The notes under the pieces were generated by a model that had not been told where the DNA came from, searched no databases, and was given only the letters and a program-made list of their open reading frames with translations. Of a DNA stretch of 60,726 bases, positions 16,156 through 25,092 are shown in pieces; the stretch's first letter is position 1, and each line of letters begins with the position of its first letter. Made by a program: the position numbers and the translations under genes. The stretch lies in assembly GCF_014649875.1 (NCBI RefSeq), contig NZ_BMTW01000006.1, positions 290,099-350,824 of the forward strand, given 5' to 3'. Source of the DNA: Streptomyces rubiginosohelvolus. GTDB taxonomy: Bacteria > Actinomycetota > Actinomycetes > Streptomycetales > Streptomycetaceae.

Positions 16156-17142
16156 ATGAGCAACGTCGAACGTGATCCCGTCAGCACGACCTGCGTGCAA
16201 CGGCCGGATGTGGCTGAACCCGCCCCCCACCGCGTCGAGACCCTGACGCCGCGGGATGTGCCCCTGGGCGGCCCGCGCTCCATGAGCGTGCGCCGCACCC
16301 TTCCGCAGCGGGCCCGCAGTTTCGTCGGTGCCTGGTGCTTCGCCGATCACTACGGGCCCGACGACGTCGCCCGGCGCGGCGGGATGGATCTGCCGCCGCA
16401 TCCCCACACCGGCCTGCAGACCGTCACCTGGCTGTTCGACGGCGAGGTGGAGCACCGGGACAGCCTCGGCAGCCACGCCTACGTTCGCCCCGGCGAGCTC
16501 AATCTGATGACGGGCGGCCGGGGCATCTGCCACTCCGAGGTCTCCACCGACCGTACGACCGTCCTGCACGGCGTGCAGCTGTGGGTGGCGCTGCCGAACG
16601 AACACCGCGAGGCGGAAAGGGACTTCCAGCGATACGTGCCATCGCCGATCCGCAAGGACGGCGCCGAGATCAGGGTCTTCCTCGGCTCCCTGCTGGAAGC
16701 GGTCTCGCCGGTGCGCACCTTCACGCCACTGCTCGGCGCGGAGCTGATTCTCGAGCCCGGCGCGTCCCTGACCCTGGGCGTCGACGCCACGTTCGAGCAC
16801 GGCCTGCTGGTGGACGAGGGGGACATCGAGCTGAACGGGACGGCGTTGAGCCCTGCCCAGCTCGGATTCCTCCGCCCGGGCACCGGGTCATTGACGCTCC
16901 GCAACACATCTCCCTCTCGGGCCCGAGCCGTTCTGCTGGGCGGACCGCCTTTCGAGGAGGAGATCGTCATGTGGTGGAACTTCATCGGCCGCAGCCACGA
17001 CGACATCGTGCGGGCCCGCCAGGACTGGGAGGAGCAGTCCGAACGCTTCGGCGCGGTGGAGGGGTACGCCGGAGAACGGCTGCCCGCTCCCGAGTTGCCC
17101 AACGCCACGCTCGCGCCGCGCCGCAATCCCCCCAGCTCCTGA
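16156..17142 (+). CDS. Pirin-family bicupin protein
   Basis: A 328-residue pirin. The metal-binding and signature segments are present: HPHTGLQTVTWLFDGEVEHRD (His ligands) and GGRGICHSE in the N-terminal cupin, and a C-terminal pirin domain with LGAELILEPGASLTL. Some pirins are quercetin 2,3-dioxygenases, others regulators; this sequence does not decide. The ATG follows GGAGAG. It diverges from the AhpD-like gene across operator site C and converges on the alpha/beta hydrolase gene. Pirin with an AhpD-like protein and hydrolase is a common quinone/aromatic-stress grouping. Confidence 0.93.
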   Translation: MSNVERDPVSTTCVQRPDVAEPAPHRVETLTPRDVPLGGPRSMSVRRTLPQRARSFVGAWCFADHYGPDDVARRGGMDLPPHPHTGLQTVTWLFDGEVEHRDSLGSHAYVRPGELNLMTGGRGICHSEVSTDRTTVLHGVQLWVALPNEHREAERDFQRYVPSPIRKDGAEIRVFLGSLLEAVSPVRTFTPLLGAELILEPGASLTLGVDATFEHGLLVDEGDIELNGTALSPAQLGFLRPGTGSLTLRNTSPSRARAVLLGGPPFEEEIVMWWNFIGRSHDDIVRARQDWEEQSERFGAVEGYAGERLPAPELPNATLAPRRNPPSS

Positions 17143-17187
17143 ACCGCGGTCCGCGGGAGCCGAGGTCCCGCGGGCGGCCGACGCCGG

Positions 17188-17229
17188 TCGGGATGCGCGA
17201 CGCGAGAGGCTCGTCATGGCGCATCCCGA
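17188..17229. terminator. Strong hairpin between convergent genes
   Basis: TCGGGATGCGC (17188-17198) and GCGCATCCCGA (17219-17229) are 11-bp perfect arms around a 20-base loop, midway between the pirin and hydrolase stops. A bidirectional terminator is the simplest reading. Confidence 0.65.
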
Positions 17230-17272
17230 AGCGGCCGCCCTACAGGCGGCGGCGGTAACGACCGGACGGGTC

Positions 17273-18148
<876 letters not shown>

Positions 18149-18443
18149 TCAAAATGGTCTACGTGCTCGATGGGCGCGACCGTCGCGGAGGGGCCCGTTC
18201 TCGAAACAGAAAACATCGACGAGGGTCGCGTCCCCGCCGGTGTCAGCCGTTCACCGGACCGTCGGGGGCCACGATCGCGTGTGGCTCCGATGGGGTCGGA
18301 GTACCGGCACTCCGGGGGAATTTCCGTGATTTCGGTGTCCACTGTTCCGGTGCAACTGACGGTCGTCATTCCGCAGCCGCTCACTTGCCGACGAGCTGAC
18401 GCGGCATGACCGGATTCTTGTTGCGAGGCTGACAGCGAAGTTT

Positions 18444-18459
18444 AGTTGACATCGCAACT
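18444..18459. promoter_or_regulatory. AGTTGA-type operator (site D)
   Basis: AGTTGA-CATC-GCAACT has 6-bp arms with one mismatch and the 4-base spacer of the group. It lies 330 bp upstream of the hydrolase start, with TAAACT next to it as a possible minus-strand -10. Confidence 0.5.
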
Positions 18460-18606
18460 CGCCGACGGCCCCCATATTACGAGGACTTCACCGTTTGGCA
18501 AGTCAGGGGAGGAGGGGCGGCTGATTTTCCGATCTCCTGTCGTCACGTGGCGCGTTCCCGGCTTCGTTGAGCGAATTCGGCCGCCACAGGGCGGTGCGGA
18601 GGCGTC

Positions 18607-18637
18607 TAGTTGACACATCAAGTTCTGGTGCTAGTGT
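18607..18637 (+). promoter_or_regulatory. AGTTGA-type operator overlapping a consensus promoter (site E)
   Basis: TAGTTGA-CACA-TCAAGT (18607-18623) overlaps a full -35 TTGACA (18610-18615), followed by a 16-base spacer and TAGTGT (18632-18637). It reads toward the flavodoxin-fold gene at 19060. Binding here would block the -35 directly. Confidence 0.6.
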
Positions 18638-19059
18638 ACGGCGACATGCGCAGGCCACGCCGGACCGTGGAGTACTGGCAACCGCGATGAGGGATCTCCC
18701 ATGAGCAGGGAAGTCAAGGCCGGAGTCGGCGCACTGCCGAGGCGCGAGGGAAGGTAGGAGCAGGTTCGGTGTGAAGAGTGAACGAGGTGTGCCCAGGGTT
18801 TTGCGGGCCCGGTTCCAGGGAATCTCCGGCCACGACGTCGGTCGATTCAGGAAGTCCATTCAGGAAGTCCATTCGGGAACACGCCGCGACACATCGCCTC
18901 GTCCACGCCCGCCTTCCGGGAGGCTTGTCTTTTCCCGTGCGGAAGCCGCGAAAGCATTGTGAACTCGTACTCGCGCACCATCTGTCGATGACCTGCCGCG
19001 CCGGAACGAACAAGTCGGCTTTCACGGCCGACAGCCGAACACCCGGAAGGACCACCGCG

Positions 19060-19785
19060 ATGAATGCTCCCGTGATCGACAAGCCCGACTTCAGCGGGCT
19101 GAGTGCGATGTACATCAACTGCACCCTGAAACGATCTCCCGAGCTCAGCCACACCCAGGGTGTGGTCGACCGCAGCGTGGCCATCATGGAGGCGAACGGA
19201 GTCAGCGTGGACCAGATCCGCGCCGTCGACCACGACATCGCCACCGGTGTCCGCCCGGACATGACCGAACACGGCTGGGACACCGACGAGTGGCCCGCGC
19301 TCCTCAGGCGGGTCCTCGCCGCCGACATCCTCGTCATCGGCGGATCGATCTGGCTCGGGGACAACAGCTCGGTGACCCGGCGCGTCATCGAACGGCTTTA
19401 CGGCTACTCCGGCGTGCTCAACGAGCAGGGCCAGTACGCCTACTACGGACGTGTCGGCGGCTGCCTGATCACAGGCAACGAGGACGGCCTCAAGCACTGC
19501 GCCATGAGCATCCTCTACAGCCTGCAGCACATCGGCTTCGCCGTCCCGCCCCAGGCCGACGCCGGCTGGCTCGGTGAGGTCGGCCCGGGCCCCTCCTATC
19601 TCGACGAGGGATCAGGCGGGCCGGAGAACGACTTCGCCAACCGGAACATCTCGTTCATGACGTACAACCTCCTCCACCTCGCGTCGATGATCCGCGACAC
19701 CGGTGGCATTCCCGCCTACGGCAACCAGCGCTCGGCCTGGGACGCCGGCTGCCGCCCCGACAACGCCAATCCCGAACACCGCTGA
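19060..19785 (+). CDS. Flavodoxin-fold NAD(P)H-dependent FMN reductase family protein
   Basis: A 241-residue protein of the NADPH-dependent FMN reductase/flavodoxin fold. After a short N-terminal extension, AMYINCTLKRSPELSHTQG gives the phosphate loop, ILVIGGSIWLGDNSSVTRRVIERL is the typical second loop, and GGCLITGNEDGLKHCAMSILYSLQHIG the third. It probably binds FMN and reduces quinones or other acceptors. The ATG at 19060 follows GGAAGG; the longer upstream frame lacks a site. The DUF5996 gene follows after 35 bp. Site E makes it a member of the shared redox regulon. Confidence 0.88.
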   Translation: MNAPVIDKPDFSGLSAMYINCTLKRSPELSHTQGVVDRSVAIMEANGVSVDQIRAVDHDIATGVRPDMTEHGWDTDEWPALLRRVLAADILVIGGSIWLGDNSSVTRRVIERLYGYSGVLNEQGQYAYYGRVGGCLITGNEDGLKHCAMSILYSLQHIGFAVPPQADAGWLGEVGPGPSYLDEGSGGPENDFANRNISFMTYNLLHLASMIRDTGGIPAYGNQRSAWDAGCRPDNANPEHR

Positions 19786-19820
19786 CCCGCTTGAAGGCGC
19801 TACCGAGGATGTGAGATGCG

Positions 19821-20777
19821 ATGACCGCACCAACTGCCATGAACTGGCCGAGCCTGAGAGTCTCCGACTGGACCGCGACCCGCGACACGCTGCACATGTG
19901 GACCCAGATCGTGGGCAAGATCCGCATGGCCCACGCACCACTCGTCAACCACTGGTGGCAGGTGACGCTGTACGTCAGCCCCCGCGGACTGACGACATCG
20001 ACCATCCCTTACCGCTCCGGGGCGTTCGAGATCGAATTCGACTTCGTCGGCCACCGGCTCGAAGTCCGCAGCAGCGATGGCGGCGTGCGCGGCTTCCCGC
20101 TCCGGCCCATGGCGGTGGCCGAGTTCTACGCCCAGATCCTGCACACGCTCGACGAACTCGGGATCGAGGCCCCGATCCATCCGCACCCCAACGAGGTCGA
20201 GCCCGCGATTCCGTTCGCCGACGATCACGATCACGCCTCCTACGACGGTGAGGCGGCGACTCTCTTCTGGCGGCAGTTGCTGCAGGCGAACCGGGTCATG
20301 GGGGAGTTCCGGTCGCACTTCGTGGGCAAGGTCAGCCCCGTGCACTTCTTCTGGGGAGCGATGGATCTCGCCTGCACCCGCTTCTCCGGGCGACAGGCGC
20401 CTCCGCACCCCGGCGGCGCACCCAACTGCGGCGACTGGGTCATGGTCGAGGGCTACTCCCGGGAGCTTTCCAGCTGCGGATTCTGGCCCGGTGGCGGTGA
20501 GGAAGGAGCCTTCTACGCGTATGCCTACCCCGAGCCCGAAGGGTTCGCCGATCACCCGGTCGGTCCGGAAGGCGCCTACTTCAGCTCCGAGTTCAAGCAG
20601 TTCCTGCTGCCCTACGAAGCCGTCCGCTCCGCACCCGACCCCGATCGCGCGCTCGCAGAGTTCCTGCACACCACCTACGAGGCCGCCGCGGTGCTCGGAA
20701 AGTGGGACCGCGCCGCGCTGGAGGACGACCCCATGCGGTGGGACGGAACCTCCACACCTCGCTGGTCGCCCAAGTAG
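19821..20777 (+). CDS. DUF5996 family protein
   Basis: A 318-residue soluble protein matching the DUF5996 family, with conserved NHWWQVTLYVSPRGLTT, FDFVGHRLEV, PVHFFWGAMDLACTRFSGR and HPGG segments. The function is not known; the many Trp, His and acidic residues suggest a small-molecule-binding barrel. The start may be 19821 or the in-frame ATG at 19839. It is 35 bp downstream of the flavodoxin-fold gene and likely co-transcribed. Confidence 0.85.
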   Translation: MTAPTAMNWPSLRVSDWTATRDTLHMWTQIVGKIRMAHAPLVNHWWQVTLYVSPRGLTTSTIPYRSGAFEIEFDFVGHRLEVRSSDGGVRGFPLRPMAVAEFYAQILHTLDELGIEAPIHPHPNEVEPAIPFADDHDHASYDGEAATLFWRQLLQANRVMGEFRSHFVGKVSPVHFFWGAMDLACTRFSGRQAPPHPGGAPNCGDWVMVEGYSRELSSCGFWPGGGEEGAFYAYAYPEPEGFADHPVGPEGAYFSSEFKQFLLPYEAVRSAPDPDRALAEFLHTTYEAAAVLGKWDRAALEDDPMRWDGTSTPRWSPK

Positions 20778-20798
20778 CCCGTCGCAAGCTCCGGCCTC

Positions 20799-20810
20799 TG
20801 ACATTTGTCA
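20799..20810. promoter_or_regulatory. Orphan TGACA-TT-TGTCA dyad
   Basis: A perfect 12-bp dyad just after the DUF5996 stop, followed by further TGACA words (20832 and 20842 area). Such boxes resemble sites of LuxR/NarL-type response regulators, but no two-component gene is in the window. The small frame at 20891 is the only coding-like sequence it could serve. Confidence 0.35.
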
Positions 20811-20890
20811 TGCGCGGCGATGACAGCGGTCACCGGAGGCCGTGACAACTCCCCCTGCCGCGAGGGCATGGGCGGCGCGATTCTGAACTC

Positions 20891-21031
20891 ATGACGCAGA
20901 ACGCGATGGGGGCCGGGGAACCGGGGAGAAATCCCGCCGGTGGGTACGAGGCCGTTCGCGGCGCCTCCTTCCCGGTCGCCCGCGGCCAACTGCGCGCCCT
21001 GCCCGGGACGGACAGGGCGCGCAGGACGTGA
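20891..21031 (+). CDS. Possible 46-residue peptide, perhaps a truncated 5' gene end
   Basis: An ATG frame (MTQNAMGAGEPGRNPAGGY...) of 46 codons with GC-rich third positions. There is no good ribosome site and no recognised family. It lies behind the TGACA dyad and may be the start of a deleted gene. Confidence 0.2.
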   Translation: MTQNAMGAGEPGRNPAGGYEAVRGASFPVARGQLRALPGTDRARRT

Positions 21032-21158
21032 CCGGATCTGTCCCTCGTACGACTCGACGATCGGCATCGACGCCGTACGAGCGGGAGTTGGGCCGACATG
21101 CCGCTCGCCGGGCACCATCAGGCGGCGCAGGCCGAGGAAGCCCAAGCGAGGTGACGGC

Positions 21159-21383
21159 ATGAGCGACGAGGACGGGCTCGAGCCGGACGCGCAGCCGCTC
21201 ACCGACGGCGGACAGTCCGTGCTGTCCGCGATGGTCGCCATGCTGTCGATGAGGGACGACATGGCCCTCGTCGCCGGCCTGAACGAACGCCTGTCCCTCA
21301 TCGAGCGCTCCCCGGAGGTGGAACTTGGCGAGCGGGACGCCTCCGGGCCGGAGGCGTCGGCGCCTCCGGGGGAGAGCGTGTGA
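21159..21383 (+). CDS. Small acidic hypothetical protein
   Basis: A 74-residue acidic protein (MSDEDGLEPDAQPLTDGG...) with a helical middle (SVLSAMVAMLSMRDDMALVAGLNERLS) and a Pro/Gly/Ser-rich end. GAGGTGACGGC before the ATG gives a fair ribosome site, and third positions are strongly G/C. I do not recognise the family. It precedes the decayed NTF2-like gene on the opposite strand. Confidence 0.45.
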   Translation: MSDEDGLEPDAQPLTDGGQSVLSAMVAMLSMRDDMALVAGLNERLSLIERSPEVELGERDASGPEASAPPGESV

Positions 21384-21422
21384 GAGGCGAGGACCGTCCG
21401 CCTCGACCTCCGGTGGAGGAGG

Positions 21423-21680
21423 TCAGACCATGCTGTTGCCGCTGGCGGTCGCTTCGGGCCGGACGAGGTCCTGCACGACGTCCCAGTGCTCGACGATGCG
21501 GTCGTTCTCCAGTCGGAAGATGTCAACGATCACCGTGGGACCGGGCCCCCAGCCGTGGACGAGGCTGTGCGTAAACACGAGGTCGCCCTGGGCCGCCACG
21601 CGCTGCGGCTCCCAGGAGAACCCCTCCAGGCCCGGCACTGCGGCGCGGAGTGTGCCGAGGCCCGGACCGCCAACCACCTC
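21423..21680 (-). pseudogene. C-terminal remnant of a SnoaL/NTF2-like protein
   Basis: The last ~85 codons of a SnoaL-like (NTF2-fold) protein remain, with VAAQGDLVFTHSLVHGW and VIVDIFRLENDRIVEHWDVVQ, the family's conserved end. The N-terminal half is missing; beyond ~21680 the sequence becomes the TnpB remnant on the other strand. No start codon with a ribosome site is left. The junction is placed to within ~30 bp by where each similarity fades. Confidence 0.7.
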
Positions 21681-21686
21681 CGTGCA

Positions 21687-22163
21687 GTCCAGAAGGTTGC
21701 CGGCCTGCACCGCAAGGTCCGCCGTCAGCGGCTCGACCACGCACACAAGACCGCCCTGGGCCTGGTCCGCGAACACGATGTCATCGCGCACGAAGACCTC
21801 AAGATCCGCAACATGGTCCAGGCCCCCAAGCCGAAGCCCGACCCCGAACAGCCGGGTGTGTTCCTGCCGAACGGGGCCGCCGCGAAAGCCGGACTCAACC
21901 ACTCGATCTCGGATGCGGGATGGGGGGTGTTCCTGACGATCCTGCACGCCAAGGCTGAAAGCGCCGGACGAGAAGTGATCGCTGTGAAACCCCGCAACAC
22001 CTCCCGGACCTGTCCCGAATGCGGGCACGTCTCAGCGGAGAAATGGCCCACCCAGGCAAAGTTCCACTGCGTCTCGTGCGGCCACTTGGCGCACGCGGAC
22101 ACGGTCGGCACCCTGAACGTTCTACGGGCCGGGCTGGTCCGTCGCAACGCCAACCCGGCATAG
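21687..22163 (+). pseudogene. tnpB: Truncated TnpB (RNA-guided nuclease ancestor of Cas12)
   Basis: About 158 codons of TnpB C-terminus remain. Visible are the helix before RuvC-II (VAGLHRKVRRQRLDHAHKTA), the RuvC-II Glu in VIAHEDLKIRNM, the zinc ribbon CPEC...CVSC and the RuvC-III Asp in HADTVGTLNVL. The N-terminal domains with RuvC-I Asp are missing, so the nuclease must be inactive. TnpB uses an RNA copied from the element's right end to cut the empty target site. The upstream frame is only antisense of the NTF2-like remnant. Confidence 0.8.
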
Positions 22164-22170
22164 CGAAAAG

Positions 22171-22199
22171 CCCCAGCGTTCACGCGGGGGAGGAGTCAC
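22171..22199 (+). other. IS200/IS605 right-end hairpin, putative reRNA scaffold end
   Basis: CCCC(A)GCG-TTCA-CGCGGGG at 22171-22189 forms a stem with one bulged A, followed by AGGAGTCAC. This is the usual layout of the right end just after tnpB. In TnpB systems the guide RNA scaffold ends here and the guide is taken from flanking DNA, in this case glutaminase sequence from 22200 on. Confidence 0.6.
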
Positions 22200-23350
22200 G
22201 ATTGACGGAGAGGTGTACGGGGCCGGTGACATCGACACCGAGTTCACGATTCAGTCGATCTCCAAGCCGCTCGCGTACGCGCTGGCGTTGGCGGACCGCG
22301 GGTTCGCCCCTGTGCTTGCCAAGGTCGGTGCCGAGCCGTCGGGGGAGGCGTTCAACGAGATCTCCCTCGAAAGCGACACCGGCCGGCCCCGCAATCCGAT
22401 GATCAACGTTGGCGCGATCACCGTTCACTCCCTGGCAGGCCCGGAGGGGCTGAACGCGACAGAGCGGAAACGCGTGGTAGACGGACTTTCGGACTTCGCG
22501 GGACGTCGGCTGAGAACGGATGACGCCGTGTACGCGTCGGAGATGAAACACGCCCACCGCAACCTCGCCATCGCGCACATGCTCCGCAGACGACATCCTC
22601 GTCGAGGACGCGCGGGCCGTCGTCGACGGCTATACGCGCCAGTGTTCCGTGCTCGTCAGCACACGCGATCTGGCCATGTTGGCCGCCACGTTGGCGAACC
22701 GCGGGATGAACCCTCTCTCGGGCGAACAGGTGGCGCCGGAACCGGTGGTGCGCCAGGTGCTGAGCGTCATGTGCAGCTGCGGAACGTATGACGCGGCCGG
22801 CGACTGGGGCACCCAGGTCGGCATCCCGGCGAAGAGCGGAGTTGCCGGAGGTCTGATCGGCGCGCTCCCCGGACAGGTCAGCATCGCCACGTTCTCACCG
22901 CGACTGGACAGCCACGGAAACAGCGTTCGCGGGGTGTCACTGTTCGAGCGACTCTCTTCGGACATGGGTCTGCACGTGTTGGAGGTCCCCGCCACCGCGC
23001 GTGCGGCTCTGCGAACCAACCATGTCGTCGGCAGCGGACCGGACGCCCTCCGGGTTCTTCAACTGCAGGGCGGCATCGGATTCGCCGGAGCCGACAGAAT
23101 CATCCGGGAAACCGTGGACACGTCGTACCCGGAAACCGGGGTCGCTCTGGACCTCACACGCGTCCATTCGATCGACGACGTGGCCCAGCGCATGATTCTG
23201 GGAATCGCGCGCCGGCTGACGCTCGACGGTCACGAGGTCTACCTCGTCGACCCGGAATCGATCGTGCCCGACCCCGATCCGGGCGATGGCGGACGAGTGA
23301 CCGTAGTAGCCAGCCTGGACAAGGCGAGCGGACCTGCACGTTCCGGGTAA
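22200..23350 (+). pseudogene. glsA: Glutaminase fused to STAS domain, truncated and frameshifted
   Basis: From 22201 the frame reads IDGEVYGAGD...FTIQSISKPLAYALAL, containing the Ser-x-x-Lys catalytic motif (SISK) of serine-dependent glutaminases. The N-terminal ~50-60 residues are lost to the IS element. The frame continues to HRNLAIAHML and breaks at ~22585-22590; the next frame resumes with DDILVEDARAVVDGYTRQC and goes through the rest of the enzyme (LAATLANRGMNPLSGE, GIPAKSGVAGG) and a C-terminal STAS domain (ALDLTRVHSIDDVAQRMI) to 23350. The intact enzyme would turn glutamine into glutamate and ammonia. Two lesions show it is dead. Confidence 0.85.
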
Positions 23351-23413
23351 TCGCCGGCACCGGCCGCGTCAGCGGGATGGAGGACGTGCCGATGCCCTCG
23401 ATACGCTTGGTCC

Positions 23414-23878
23414 ATGAACGCAACACCGCGCTGGCTGACCCCGGAGGAGCAGGCCGCCTGGGACGGTTTCATCCGCATGCAGGAGAAGCTCATCGGACGT
23501 CTTTCCCGCTACGTCCAGGCAGACTCCAGCATGTCCCCGGCCGACTTCATCGTGCTGGTGAAGCTCACCGAGGCCGGCGGGCGGATGCGCTTCATGGACC
23601 TCACGAAGTTGGTGGAGTGGGAGAAGAGCCGCATGTCCCACCAGGTGGGGCGGATGGCGAAGCGCGGCCTTGTGACCAAGGAGGAGTGCCCCGACGACGG
23701 ACGCGGTTCCTTCGTCGTCGCCACCCCGGCCGGCTATCGGGCGATCGAGGACGCAGCGCCCCTTCACGTCGAGCACGTCCGCCGACTGTTCATCGATGCC
23801 CTGACGCAGGACGACCTGGACACGCTCACCAGGATTTCGAGCCGCGTCGTCGCTCATCTGGAGGCGCAGCCCGACTGA
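23414..23878 (+). CDS. MarR-family transcriptional regulator
   Basis: A 154-residue MarR regulator. The winged helix lies at residues ~45-115, with FMDLTKLVEWEKSRMSHQVGRMAKRGLV as recognition region and GRGSFVVATPAGYRAI as wing, flanked by N- and C-terminal dimer helices. MarR proteins sense phenolics, antibiotics or oxidants. The ATG lacks a clear ribosome site, so a leaderless or weakly translated message is possible. It is the only MarR gene in the window and is the obvious candidate to bind the AGTTGA-N4-TCAACT sites at 11.5-18.7 kb, though it is 5 kb away and has no such site in front. Confidence 0.93.
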   Translation: MNATPRWLTPEEQAAWDGFIRMQEKLIGRLSRYVQADSSMSPADFIVLVKLTEAGGRMRFMDLTKLVEWEKSRMSHQVGRMAKRGLVTKEECPDDGRGSFVVATPAGYRAIEDAAPLHVEHVRRLFIDALTQDDLDTLTRISSRVVAHLEAQPD

Positions 23879-23939
23879 GGCTCCGGCCCTGAGCCGGATG
23901 GTGACAGTGGGGGACCGGCCGCCGGGTGGAGCGCGACGT

Positions 23940-24280
23940 TCAGTCCTGCCCGGGCCCGGCGGTTCGGTCGGCGGTTCGGGTGAAGTCGGAGGCGTGGTCG
24001 CGGGCCCACTGCGCGTAGGAGCGGCCCGGACGGCCGAGGGCGTCTGTGAGCGTGCGGCAGTCGCTATCGGGCGAAGGGGCTACGTCGAGGGACTTGTCAG
24101 TGGCCCTTTCCGCCCCGTCGTAGCTGGTGAGGCCGTACAGCCAGTCGGCGTAGTCGGCGGCGAACCCGCCCTGTTCGCGGTAGAAGTGCCGCGCCTGTTC
24201 GGGCGTCACCTCGTCGAGGGTGATGTGGTCGCCGACAGCCGCGGCGATGGCGGCGGCCTGTTCGCCCGCCACCTCCGCAC
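23940..24280 (-). pseudogene. C-terminal fragment of an NmrA-like NAD(P)-binding protein
   Basis: The fragment shows the usual C-terminus of NmrA/atypical short-chain dehydrogenases: DHITLDEVTPEQARHFY, ADYADWLYG and ALGRPGRSYAQWARDHASDF. The Rossmann half with the GxxGxxG motif is absent; upstream sequence in the frame is unrelated. No start with a ribosome site is present. Confidence 0.6.
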
Positions 24281-24341
24281 CCTTTTGCGGCGAAGCCACC
24301 CCGTGACGAGTGTGCTTCGACCTGGAAGGGCCCACGATGCG

Positions 24342-24656
24342 TCAGATCTGAACGACGGCCTCCTCACGCATCCAGCCCCGGCCGTCGGCCGCCGCGTCGG
24401 TGGTGACCAGAACGTAGCCGTACTCGTTGTAACTGGCGCCCTCGCAGGTAGAGGCACCGACTATGTCACCAGCGTGCTTGGTCTTGACGACCGCGCTCGT
24501 CGGGTTCGGGTTCTCGTACACACCGGCGGTCGGCCACAGGACTTTGTACTGGCATCCGAACGGGGCGGAGGCGCCGGCCGTGGGGCCGGCGGCGAGGACA
24601 CCGGCGCTGCCGAGCGCCGCGGCGAGGACGAGGGTGGTGAGTCGGTTCATGCGCAT
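24342..24656 (-). CDS. Small secreted protein, SH3-like
   Basis: A 104-residue exported protein with a clear signal peptide (LTTLVLAAALGSAGVLAAGPTAGA, cleavage near residue 30). The mature ~74 residues contain two Cys, likely a disulfide, and a pattern AGVYENPNPTSAVVKTKHAGDIVG...GRGWMREEAVVQI typical of small bacterial SH3-type domains that bind cell wall. The start is ATG 24656 or 24650; the ribosome site is weak. It is a lone gene with no operon partner. Confidence 0.8.
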   Translation of the reverse strand: MRMNRLTTLVLAAALGSAGVLAAGPTAGASAPFGCQYKVLWPTAGVYENPNPTSAVVKTKHAGDIVGASTCEGASYNEYGYVLVTTDAAADGRGWMREEAVVQI

Positions 24657-25092
24657 GAACGATTGTGCCCTTCAGGAGCCGATGATCTGTCAGCGCACAG
24701 AATCGCAGGGCGGGCTAGGGATTGTCCCGCGCTCGCACAAGCCTTCACCGGCTTCGCACCGGCTGCTGGGCAACTCGGCTCCGCTCGGCGCCGCCGGAGA
24801 ACCCGGCCCGGCACCGCAGCCACGACCGACCGGAGCCCGGCAGGCCTCGCTCGCCCCGCCGCGGCCGCGCTTTCCCTCCAACGGCAAGCTATGCGGGCGG
24901 CCGGACGCTGAGCGGGACCGGGCGCTCACGCTGCACTGCGGACAACCGTTCCCGCATATACCGCTGGGCAGCCGGCCAAGCGGCGACGTCGGGTCCGCTC
25001 ACCATCGCCGCCGGCTTCAGGGACCCGACCGCGCTCCCGGGGTGATGGTCTACAGGGGTGAAGCAGTGGAGAGTCGTCATGGCCCGGTGCCG
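24657..25092. other. Gene-free stretch
   Basis: About 435 bp between two minus-strand genes. No frame has convincing start, ribosome site or family motif. It should hold the promoter of the small secreted protein; no clear -10/-35 was found. Confidence 0.4.

Larger units (their letters stand above)
21681..22199 (+). mobile_element. IS200/IS605-family element, right part only
   Basis: The segment carries the 3' half of a tnpB gene followed by a right-end hairpin typical of IS200/IS605 elements and a terminal TCAC. The left end, the Y1 transposase and the N-terminal part of TnpB are absent. It interrupts two unrelated genes, one on each side, so more than a simple insertion (a deletion or recombination at the left junction) has occurred. 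Confidence 0.75.

Noticed and set aside
21159..21400. CRISPR or tandem repeat
   Set aside because: No repeated units with constant spacing exist here or elsewhere in the window; the window has no cas genes.
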